From contig JAFYRC010000094.1 of the NCBI GenBank assembly GCA_017547065.1, positions 1-5,590 of the forward strand: a DNA stretch of 5,590 bases, written 5' to 3'. Both the position numbers and the translations under genes were made by a program. The stretch is from Tidjanibacter sp. GTDB lineage: Bacteria > Bacteroidota > Bacteroidia > Bacteroidales > Rikenellaceae. Under the pieces are notes generated by a model. The model worked only from the letters and a program-made list of their open reading frames with translations. It made no database searches and was not told the origin of the DNA. Below are positions 1-5,535 of the stretch, one piece after another; the first letter of the stretch is position 1, and every line of letters begins with the position of its first letter.

Positions 1-450
1 GGTGCGGCACCCATTCTATTTGCCACCTACCCCAAGCTGGCAGGCATTGACCCCAACAATACGATTTTCAACATCGTGTTCTTCATCACCATCATCTCGC
101 TCTTGGTGCAGGGCACCACGGTGAGCAGCATGGCCGAGGTGTTGGGCGTGTCGGCGGCGAGCCCCGAGGAGGGTTTCGACATTGACCTTCCCGAGGACAT
201 CAAGGCAAGCCTCACGGAGGTGGAGGTGAACGAGGATAACACCGAGGGCAAAACCCTCCGCGAGATTTCGCTCCCCGAGAAAACACTCATCATGATGATA
301 CGCCGCGAGGGACACTACATCATCCCCAACGGCAACACCGTTCTACAAAAGGGCGACCGCCTGTTGCTCATCTCCGAGGAGGCCCAGCAACACACACCCG
401 AGATTAAACGCAGTGGAAAATTCGCCCTCCTGCGACGTTTTATTAAGTAA
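1..450 (+). CDS. nhaP2: Potassium/proton antiporter, NhaP2/CvrA type, C-terminal part (5' end outside window)
   Basis: The reading frame is open from base 1 and ends at TAA 448-450, giving the last 149 residues of a longer protein. It starts inside the membrane domain: GAAPILFATYP (1-11) matches the conserved RGAxPI segment of CPA1 antiporters of the NhaP2/CvrA group. A last transmembrane helix follows at about 21-44 (TIFNIVFFITIISLLVQGTT), then a cytoplasmic RCK_C (TrkA_C-like) domain at about 72-126 with the typical pattern of strands ending in LQKGDRLLLIS. Proteins of this family exchange cytoplasmic K+ (or Na+) for protons across the inner membrane, and the RCK_C domain is thought to bind a regulatory ligand. 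Compared with E. coli CvrA the tail is short: it stops about 20 residues after RCK_C and lacks the further CorC/HlyC-like domain. Ion specificity cannot be read from this fragment; K+/H+ is inferred from the family. Confidence 0.88.
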   Translation, partial: GAAPILFATYPKLAGIDPNNTIFNIVFFITIISLLVQGTTVSSMAEVLGVSAASPEEGFDIDLPEDIKASLTEVEVNEDNTEGKTLREISLPEKTLIMMIRREGHYIIPNGNTVLQKGDRLLLISEEAQQHTPEIKRSGKFALLRRFIK

Positions 451-460
451 TATCTATTAT

Positions 461-509
461 CGGCAACCGATGGCAAACAGCCAATAGCTGACTGCCGATT
501 GCCAATAGC
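461..509. repeat. Degenerate heptanucleotide tandem array, seven units
   Basis: The gap between the antiporter and the channel holds seven consecutive 7-nt units in strict phase. The unit CAATAGC occurs exactly at 482-488 and 503-509, with related units such as CGATTGC (496-502), TGACTGC (489-495) and CGATGGC (468-474) between and before them. Six of the seven end in GC; the first (461-467) is the most divergent. The array is non-coding. It creates a TTG that extends the downstream frame artificially to 499. Function unknown; short degenerate heptad arrays are a recognised kind of intergenic sequence in several bacterial groups. Confidence 0.7.
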
Positions 510-525
510 TAAATGCTTGAAAACT

Positions 526-1752
526 ATGGATAAAGGATTTCTTCTTCGATGGATGACCAACCTTCTGGATTGGTTGGGATTGAACTCTAATGACGGAGGT
601 TTCAAATCGCTTGCTGCGACCCTCGTGGTGCTTATTTGCTGCTTTGTCGTATGGAGAGTTGTGCGCTTTGTTCTGTTGCGCACCGTGCAGCTAAAAGAGA
701 AAATCTCCACACCCTACATCCACCTCGTGTTCGACTCCACAAACCTCAAAAAGATAGCCCTCACGGTGGCGGCACTGATGTTCTACATTCTCTTGCCCCT
801 GGCCTTCGACCCCGCAAGCGACCTCGGTAGGCTCGTGAAAAAGGGACTCGACATTGTACTGGTGTGCATGTTCACCAGTGTGATGAGCGCTGCGGTGAGG
901 ACCATTTTCGAGATTATCTACAAGAAGCGCAAGTCTACCGGCCAGCCCCTCAAAGGCTTCATGCAGGTCATCCAGATTGTGCTGTGGTGTGTGGCGATAA
1001 TTGTGATTATTTCCATCCTGATCGACAAATCCCCCACCAAGCTCTTTGCCGGTCTGGGCGCCAGCTTGGCTGTATTGAGTTTTGTGTTCAAGGACACCAT
1101 TCTAAATCTCGTGTCGGGCATCCTGCTATCGAGCGACAAGATGATCAAAGTGGGCGACTGGATTGAGATGCCCTCGGCCGGCATCGATGGTATGGTCATT
1201 GATATGACCCTCAACACCATCAAAGTGCGTGGCTGGGACAACACAATTTCCAACGTGAGCCCTTACACACTCACCTCGGGCACGTTCAAAAACTGGGAAG
1301 GCATGTTTGCCTCGGGCGGTAGGCGCATTGCCCGCTTTGTGGAGATTGACATCAACACCGTGAAGTTCTGCTCGGAGGAACTGCTGAACCGCATTGCCAA
1401 AATTGAGATTATGAGCGACGTGGTGGCAAACCTTCCCGAGCCTCGCAACCAGAACTCCAACCTCGAACTCTTCCGCCTCTACATCCAGCGCTACGTCGGC
1501 CAACAGCCTTGGCTCAATAGGAACATGATACACATGGTCCGCCACCTCCAGTCGTCCGACACGGGTGTGCCCTTGCAGGTGTATGCCTTTACGAACACCA
1601 CCGTGTGGGTGGAGTATGAGGCCATCCAGGCGGCTCTCTTTGAGCACATTATGTCGATTGCGCCAATGTTTGACATCAAGATATTCCAGCGTCCTTCGGG
1701 TGGCGACCTCGAAAAGAAAGCCTCCATTGAAGACCTCGAAGCAGTAGTGTAA
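526..1752 (+). CDS. ybdG: MscS-family mechanosensitive ion channel, YbdG-like
   Basis: Predicted 408-residue inner-membrane channel that would open on membrane tension and release solutes during hypo-osmotic shock. Length matches E. coli YbdG (about 415 residues). Hydrophobic helices lie at about 28-52, 75-94, 104-126 and 146-166. The pore-lining helix runs at about 169-202 (SPTKLFAGLGASLAVLSFVF and onward), with the Gly/Ala-rich packing face typical of MscS TM3. The cytoplasmic beta domain shows strong YbdG-type landmarks: GDWIEMP (210-216), GWDNTIS (236-242), FKNWEGM followed by SGGRRI (254-268), and a C-terminal block GVPLQVYAFTNTTVWVEYEA at about 347-366. ATG 526 was chosen because the longer TTG frame from 499 lies within the heptad array; ATG 553 is a less likely alternative. 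No Bacteroides-type promoter is seen in the 75-nt leader, so it may be read through from the antiporter gene upstream. The symbol is by resemblance, not proven orthology. Confidence 0.93.
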   Translation: MDKGFLLRWMTNLLDWLGLNSNDGGFKSLAATLVVLICCFVVWRVVRFVLLRTVQLKEKISTPYIHLVFDSTNLKKIALTVAALMFYILLPLAFDPASDLGRLVKKGLDIVLVCMFTSVMSAAVRTIFEIIYKKRKSTGQPLKGFMQVIQIVLWCVAIIVIISILIDKSPTKLFAGLGASLAVLSFVFKDTILNLVSGILLSSDKMIKVGDWIEMPSAGIDGMVIDMTLNTIKVRGWDNTISNVSPYTLTSGTFKNWEGMFASGGRRIARFVEIDINTVKFCSEELLNRIAKIEIMSDVVANLPEPRNQNSNLELFRLYIQRYVGQQPWLNRNMIHMVRHLQSSDTGVPLQVYAFTNTTVWVEYEAIQAALFEHIMSIAPMFDIKIFQRPSGGDLEKKASIEDLEAVV

Positions 1753-1763
1753 CATTAAAGTCA

Positions 1764-1784
1764 GTTGACGGTCGACGGTCGACT
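1764..1784. repeat. Heptanucleotide tandem array GTYGACG, three units
   Basis: Three in-phase units GTTGACG, GTCGACG and GTCGACT occupy most of the 39-nt gap between the channel and the SLOG-protein gene. Each contains the palindromic core GTYGAC. The same unit recurs at 5519-5535, about 3.7 kb away. The first unit supplies the TTG that falsely extends the next gene's frame to 1765. Function unknown. Confidence 0.7.
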
Positions 1785-1791
1785 AAAAGGT

Positions 1792-2298
1792 ATGGTAGTT
1801 TGTTTCACAGGACATAGGCCCGACAAGATTTCCGACTGGGCCCACAACCCCAAGGTGGTCGAGCAGACCATCCGCAGGGCTGTGGCCGAAGAGATTGTGC
1901 GCCAAAGCAGGGAGGGTGCCGAGGAGTTTATCAGCGGCATGGCCCCCGGCTTCGACCTTTGGGCAGCCGACGAGGTGGTGCGCCTGCGACAAAGCGGACT
2001 CATTAGCCCCACAACCAAGCTCACCCTCGCCATACCCTACCCCCACTTCGAGCGTTCGTTCGACGCCTCCCACCACCCGCTCTACAACCACATCATGGAG
2101 CAAGCCGACGAGATTGTCTATGTGAGCCAGCACTACCACAAGGGATGCTACGCCATGCGTAACGACTTCCTGGCCGAGCGAGCCGACACCCTTATCGCCT
2201 ACTACGAGGGCACCGAGGGCGGCACACACTACACTCTGCGCAAAGGCATGGCCAAGGGTTGTAGGTGTGTAAACCTCCTCCAGGGCGACTTGTTTTGA
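1792..2298 (+). CDS. DUF1273/YpsA-like SLOG-family protein
   Basis: Predicted 168-residue soluble protein of the SLOG (Rossmann-like, nucleotide-binding) superfamily, closest to the DUF1273/YpsA group. The opening segment MVVCFTGHRPDK (1-12) is the family hallmark. It is followed by FISGMAPGFDLWAAD (46-60), equivalent to the SGxAxGxD phosphate-binding loop; AIPYPHF (about 80-86); the region YHKGCYAMRNDFLAE (115-129); and GTEGGTHYTL (140-149) near the C-terminus. No signal peptide or membrane segment is visible. Biochemical function is not established for this group. SLOG proteins are proposed to bind nucleotides or related ligands, and B. subtilis YpsA has been linked to cell division and oxidative stress; whether that applies here is unknown. 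ATG 1792 was preferred over TTG 1765 because the family begins right before the hydrophobic strand ending in GHRP and because the extra nine codons are encoded by the heptad array. The gene follows the channel gene by 39 nt and may share its transcript. Confidence 0.88.
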   Translation: MVVCFTGHRPDKISDWAHNPKVVEQTIRRAVAEEIVRQSREGAEEFISGMAPGFDLWAADEVVRLRQSGLISPTTKLTLAIPYPHFERSFDASHHPLYNHIMEQADEIVYVSQHYHKGCYAMRNDFLAERADTLIAYYEGTEGGTHYTLRKGMAKGCRCVNLLQGDLF

Positions 2299-2324
2299 TA
2301 TTTGCGACAAAAGTCGTACCTTTG
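2294..2324 (+). promoter_or_regulatory. Bacteroides-type sigma-ABfr promoter
   Basis: A -33 element TTTG (2294-2297) is separated by exactly 19 bp from a perfect -7 element TACCTTTG (2317-2324), matching the Bacteroides consensus TTTG / 19-21 bp / TAnnTTTG. The -33 box overlaps the stop codon of the SLOG gene. Transcription would start near 2330, giving a leader of about 25 nt, A/T-rich and without a Shine-Dalgarno site, ahead of ATG 2356. It is the only well-spaced match of this kind found in the window's intergenic DNA and should drive the phosphatase-plsY pair, possibly also the acyl-CoA ligase. Confidence 0.85.
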
Positions 2325-2355
2325 ACGCGCAATTACAAGATAATCAGCCAATACT

Positions 2356-3093
2356 ATGTTCGATTTTTTCAAAAAGAAGGTCTACCTTCGCGACCTATTG
2401 GAAGACTTCCACGACATCCACAGCCACCTGTTGTGGGGTGTGGATGATGGTGCCCGTTCGCAGGAGTCGACAGACCGTATTGCTGATGAATTGGCCCAAC
2501 TTGGCTTCTCCCACGCCTACCTCACTCCCCATATCATCTATGGTTGCTATGGCAATCAGAGCGAGGAGAGCCTGCGCGAGCGCTATGCAGAAATGAGCGT
2601 CCACGACAAGGTGGAGTATCGCCTGGCAGCCGAGTATTTTCTGGACGAGAAGTTCATGGAGCACCTCCAACAACCGGAGAACCTGCTCACAATGCACAAC
2701 AAACACATCCTCGTGGAGTATGGCCTGCAAGCCACCCGTGCCGACCACATCGACATGCTCTTTGAGGCTTCACTGTTGGGTCTGAAAGTGATTGTGGCCC
2801 ACCCCGAGCGCTATGCCTTCGTATTCGACGGACGCAACATGCGCGAGGTGGAAAAGCTCACCTCCAAGGGCTATGCACTCCAACTCAACCTCCCGTCGCT
2901 CCTTGGCGACAACGGCTCGAAGGTAAAGAAGGTGGCCGAGGAGATGTTGCTCGACGGACGCTACACCTTTGTGGGTAGCGACACCCACTCGCGCCACTAC
3001 ACCCGTGCAATGCAGGAAGGCACCCTCTCCCCAAAGGTTGCCGAGGCGCTCAAAGTACTCATTAACAACAACAAAGAAATCCTATGGAAGTAA
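2356..3093 (+). CDS. CpsB/YwqE-type PHP-domain protein-tyrosine phosphatase
   Basis: Predicted 245-residue cytoplasmic metal-dependent phosphatase of the CpsB/CapC (YwqE) family, a PHP-fold group that removes phosphate from tyrosines of bacterial tyrosine kinases controlling capsule or exopolysaccharide export. The PHP metal-binding motifs are all present: DIHSHLL with His22 and His24, followed by GVDDGA (28-33); TPHI with His59; AAEYFLDE with Glu93; LVEYG with Glu121; VAHPERY with His149; and GSDTHSR with Asp209 and His211. Length is normal for the family. ATG 2356 sits about 25 nt downstream of a consensus promoter. The 3' end overlaps plsY by 10 nt, which implies translational coupling. 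No tyrosine kinase (Wzc/CpsD type), Wza-like exporter or glycosyltransferase gene is in the window, so its substrate here is unknown; a role in polysaccharide control is family-based inference only. Tyrosine specificity is also inferred, because the PHP fold includes phosphoesterases of other specificity such as histidinol phosphatases. Confidence 0.92.
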   Translation: MFDFFKKKVYLRDLLEDFHDIHSHLLWGVDDGARSQESTDRIADELAQLGFSHAYLTPHIIYGCYGNQSEESLRERYAEMSVHDKVEYRLAAEYFLDEKFMEHLQQPENLLTMHNKHILVEYGLQATRADHIDMLFEASLLGLKVIVAHPERYAFVFDGRNMREVEKLTSKGYALQLNLPSLLGDNGSKVKKVAEEMLLDGRYTFVGSDTHSRHYTRAMQEGTLSPKVAEALKVLINNNKEILWK

Positions 3094-3728
3094 ACATAAT
3101 TCACCTCATCCTCTCGCTCCTCGGAGCCTATCTGCTCGGTTCAATTCCAAGTGCCGTGTGGATTGGCAAGGCCTTCTATGGAGTGGACGTAAGGCAACAC
3201 GGTAGCGGTAATGCCGGCACCACCAATGTGATGCGCGTGCTGGGCAAAAAGGCCGCACTGCCCGTCTTCGTCATCGACGCCCTGAAAGGTTATGTTGCCG
3301 TGGCGCTGGCCTCATGCAGTTCCGTTTCGGCCGAGAGTGCGGGCTATCTCTACCTGAAAATTGCCCTCTGCGTGTTGGCCGTTGTGGGACACATGTTCCC
3401 CGTGTTTGCCGGCTTCAAGGGCGGTAAGGGTGTAGCCACACTGGTGGGTGCTATGTTTGGTTTCTCGGTGGGAGGTATTCTGCTCTCGTTTGCAACCTTC
3501 CTGGTGATTGTAGCCTACACAAAATACGTGTCGGTGGGCAGCCTTTTGGGTGGCGCTCTGTTGCCCTTCTATGCAGCCCTGTGCGGACAAAGCGATTGGA
3601 GACTTATCCTCTTCTTTGTCTTCATCTCGCTGTTGCTCTTCTACACCCACCGCTCCAACATCGGCCGCCTCTTGCAAGGCACCGAGAACAAAACCTACCT
3701 CTTTGGCAAGCCCAAGAAAGAGGAGTAG
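3084..3728 (+). CDS. plsY: Acyl-phosphate:glycerol-3-phosphate acyltransferase PlsY
   Basis: Predicted 214-residue integral inner-membrane enzyme that transfers an acyl group from acyl-phosphate to the 1-position of glycerol-3-phosphate, giving lysophosphatidic acid, the first step of phospholipid synthesis in the PlsX/PlsY route. The N-terminal LLGSIPSAVWIGK (17-29) is typical. Motif 1 is GSGNAGTTN (40-48), motif 2 is GHMFPVFAGFKGGKGVAT (102-119), and motif 3 is HRSNIGRLLQGTEN (189-202). Hydrophobic segments fall at about 5-25, 59-78, 91-110, 118-145, 150-168 and 172-188, close to the family topology. The ATG lies inside the last codons of the phosphatase gene (ATGGAAGTAA overlap), so ribosomes finishing that gene are well placed to restart here. 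plsX, the source of acyl-phosphate, is not in the window. The alanine in motif 1 (GNAG rather than the common GNPG) is a mild variant. The charged KPKKEE tail is unremarkable. Confidence 0.96.
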   Translation: MEVNIIHLILSLLGAYLLGSIPSAVWIGKAFYGVDVRQHGSGNAGTTNVMRVLGKKAALPVFVIDALKGYVAVALASCSSVSAESAGYLYLKIALCVLAVVGHMFPVFAGFKGGKGVATLVGAMFGFSVGGILLSFATFLVIVAYTKYVSVGSLLGGALLPFYAALCGQSDWRLILFFVFISLLLFYTHRSNIGRLLQGTENKTYLFGKPKKEE

Positions 3729-3746
3729 AACAGATTTCCCCTAACT

Positions 3747-3779
3747 CGCCCGACTCCTTCCCCACACTCGGAGAGGGCG
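3747..3779. other. Imperfect G/C-rich inverted repeat in the plsY-ligase gap
   Basis: In the 76-nt gap CGCCC (3747-3751) pairs with GGGCG (3775-3779), and CTCC (3754-3757) pairs with GGAG (3770-3773), leaving a small internal loop and a 12-nt apical loop. No T-run follows, so it is not a standard intrinsic terminator and read-through into the ligase gene is plausible. It may be a processing or attenuation hairpin, or a dispersed intergenic element. Evidence is base pairing only. Confidence 0.35.
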
Positions 3780-3804
3780 CAAGTCTAACATAAACCAATC
3801 ATTT

Positions 3805-5466
3805 ATGCTACAGGAAAACTTGATTAGAATTTACCAGGAGAGCTTCCGCAACAACCGCGAGCTGCCTGCCTTAACCGACTTCTTCAAGAAGGAGACCTTT
3901 TCGTACTACGAAATGGCCAAGGAGATTGCCAAACTGCACATGCTCATGGAGCAGTGTGGCATCCAGAAGGGCGACAAGGTGGCTCTCATCGGACGTAACA
4001 ATCCCCGCTGGGTTATTGCCTACATCGCCACCATCACCTATGGTGCTGTGATTGTGCCCATCCTGCAAGATTTCAACCCCAACGACATCAACCACATCAT
4101 CAACCACTCCGAGGCTAAAATCATCTTCCTCGGCGACAACTACTGGGATGTGATTGACGAGGATAGGGTTGTTGGTATCAAGGCCGCATTCTCGCTCACC
4201 GACTACCGCTGTATCTTCGAGCGCGAGGGTGAGGAGATTACCGCCTACCAGCGCAACATCATCAAACACTATCGCACCCGCTACCCCCGCGGCTTCTCGG
4301 CCGAGGATATTGTCTACCCCGAGGTGGGCAACGACGAGGTGTGTCTGCTCAGCTACACAAGTGGTTCTACCGGTTTTAGCAAGGGCGTAATGCTCACCGT
4401 CAACAACCTCACCACTCAGCTGATGTATGTTCTGCCCAAGAAATACCACTTCCGCGGTTCGAGGGTGCTCTGCTTCTTGCCCCTGGCCCACGCCTACGGC
4501 TGCGCCATCGACATGCTCTGCTCGCTCGGCGCGGGTACACACATCACCCTGCTGGGCCGTATTCCCTCGCCCAAAATCCTGATTGAGGCCATGGCCGAGG
4601 TTAGGCCCCACGTCATCTGCTCCGTGCCTATGATTATCGAGAAGGTTGTCAAAAAACAGATCTTCCCCATCATCGGTAGCGGCCTGATGAAGACGGCACT
4701 CCAAATTCCTCTCATTGACAATGTGCTCTATGCCCAGATTCGCAAGAAACTCGTAGCCACCCTCGGTGGCGAGTTCCTCGAGTTTATCGTGGGCGGTGCA
4801 GCACTCAACGCCGACGTTGAGGAGTTCCTCCACCGCATCAAATTCCCCATCACCGTGGGCTACGGTATGACCGAGTGTGGCCCCCTGATTAGCCATCGAC
4901 TCTACACCGAGGGCTACGTTCCCGGCTCGGCCGGACGACTCCTCTCGGATTTCTGCGAGTGTAGGATTCTCTCGCCCGACCCCGCACACGTTCCCGGCGA
5001 GATTCTCATCCGTGGCGAGCAGGTCATGAAGGGATATTTCAAAAACCCCGAAGCTACTGCCGAGGTGCTCGACGCCGAGGGCTGGTTGCACACGGGCGAC
5101 ATGGGTACCATCGACGCCGAGGGCAACATCTTCCTGCGCGGTAGGAGCAAAACCATGATTCTCATGGCCGGTGGCCAGAATATCTACCCCGAGGAGATTG
5201 AGGCCAAACTCAACAACCTCGCCTATGTGTTGGAGAGCCTTATCGTGGAGCGTAATGGTAAGCTCGTGGCCATTGTGGTGCCCGACTACGAACAACTGGA
5301 CGCTGCAAACATCCCCAACTCGCAGTTGGATGAGATCATGAACGAAACCCTCAAAGAGCTCAACACTCTGGTGGGTAACTACGAGAAGGTTGCACAAATC
5401 GAACTCCGCCCCACAGAGTTTGAGAAAACCCCCAAGAAATCCATCAAACGATTCTTGTACCGATAG
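3805..5466 (+). CDS. AMP-forming long-chain acyl-CoA synthetase (FadD-like)
   Basis: Predicted 553-residue enzyme of the ANL superfamily, which activates a carboxylic (probably fatty) acid with ATP to an acyl-adenylate and then forms the CoA thioester. Core motifs in order: P-loop A3 YTSGSTGFSKG (184-194); LPLAHAYG (225-232); GGAAL (330-334); A5 GYGMTECGP (352-360); RGEQVMKGYFKNP (403-415); A7 GWLHTGD (426-432) with the ribose-binding Asp432; A8 LRGRSKTMILMAGGQNIYP (444-462), containing the hinge; and the C-terminal A10 region EKTPKKSIKRF (540-550). In A10 the residue at the usual catalytic-lysine spacing after Thr542 is Ser546, with Lys544, Lys545 and Lys548 nearby. No signal peptide is seen, so it is cytoplasmic or membrane-associated. 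ATG 3805 follows an A/T-rich leader with no Shine-Dalgarno site and starts the protein where the family normally does. Neighbouring plsY and the absence of a terminator between them suggest a shared role in acyl-lipid supply. Chain-length preference cannot be told from sequence alone. Confidence 0.93.
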   Translation: MLQENLIRIYQESFRNNRELPALTDFFKKETFSYYEMAKEIAKLHMLMEQCGIQKGDKVALIGRNNPRWVIAYIATITYGAVIVPILQDFNPNDINHIINHSEAKIIFLGDNYWDVIDEDRVVGIKAAFSLTDYRCIFEREGEEITAYQRNIIKHYRTRYPRGFSAEDIVYPEVGNDEVCLLSYTSGSTGFSKGVMLTVNNLTTQLMYVLPKKYHFRGSRVLCFLPLAHAYGCAIDMLCSLGAGTHITLLGRIPSPKILIEAMAEVRPHVICSVPMIIEKVVKKQIFPIIGSGLMKTALQIPLIDNVLYAQIRKKLVATLGGEFLEFIVGGAALNADVEEFLHRIKFPITVGYGMTECGPLISHRLYTEGYVPGSAGRLLSDFCECRILSPDPAHVPGEILIRGEQVMKGYFKNPEATAEVLDAEGWLHTGDMGTIDAEGNIFLRGRSKTMILMAGGQNIYPEEIEAKLNNLAYVLESLIVERNGKLVAIVVPDYEQLDAANIPNSQLDEIMNETLKELNTLVGNYEKVAQIELRPTEFEKTPKKSIKRFLYR

Positions 5467-5467
5467 T

Positions 5468-5514
5468 AAAAACAACAGAGGGCTTCTCGCAATGAGAAGC
5501 CCTCTGTTGTTTTT
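5468..5514. terminator. Perfect 21-bp bidirectional intrinsic terminator
   Basis: The arms at 5468-5488 and 5494-5514 are perfect reverse complements around a 5-nt loop GCAAT. The G/C-rich core GAGGGCTTCTC is flanked by an A-run on the left and a T-run (TTTTT, 5510-5514) on the right, so it can stop transcription from either side. It begins one base after the ligase stop codon and separates the ligase gene from a probable convergent gene. Confidence 0.93.
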
Positions 5515-5518
5515 GTCG

Positions 5519-5535
5519 GTTGACGGTTGACGGTC
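5519..5535. repeat. Heptanucleotide tandem array GTTGACG, two and a half units
   Basis: Two exact units GTTGACG (5519-5525, 5526-5532) and a partial third (GTC) lie right after the terminator. The unit is the same as in the array at 1764-1784. Its last base is the first base of the CTA that encodes the stop codon of the probable minus-strand gene. Function unknown. Confidence 0.65.

Noticed and set aside
459..471. Small inverted repeat ATCGG-CAA-CCGAT after the antiporter gene as a terminator
   Set aside because: Only 5 bp with a 3-nt loop and no T-run; it falls in the start of the heptad array and is better explained by it.
499..525. TTG start adding nine codons to the channel gene
   Set aside because: The added codons come partly from the heptad repeat and show no homology to the YbdG N-terminus; ATG 526 is the natural start.
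1765..1791. TTG start adding nine codons to the SLOG gene
   Set aside because: The extension translates the GTYGACG repeat; the family begins just before the strand leading to GHRP, fitting ATG 1792.
2301..2324. TTTG at 2301-2304 as the -33 partner of TACCTTTG
   Set aside because: The spacer would be only 12 bp; the TTTG at 2294-2297 gives the correct 19 bp.
3452..3459. TATGTTTG, a match to the Bacteroides -7 promoter element
   Set aside because: It lies inside plsY and has no TTTG at the required 19-21 bp upstream; a chance match in coding sequence.
3550..3793. Two short plus-strand frames across the end of plsY and the following gap
   Set aside because: They overlap the conserved motif 3 of plsY in other frames and encode low-complexity Pro/Ser/Leu-rich strings with no homology signal.
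3871..5475. A 534-codon open frame on the minus strand, fully antisense to the acyl-CoA ligase
   Set aside because: Its codons are exactly opposite those of the ligase gene, so it stays open simply because that gene avoids TTA, CTA and TCA. The product is a His/Val/Gly/Glu-rich string with no recognisable motif, whereas the plus-strand protein has every ANL motif. The shorter antisense frames at 1126-1755 and 1783-2310 are explained the same way.
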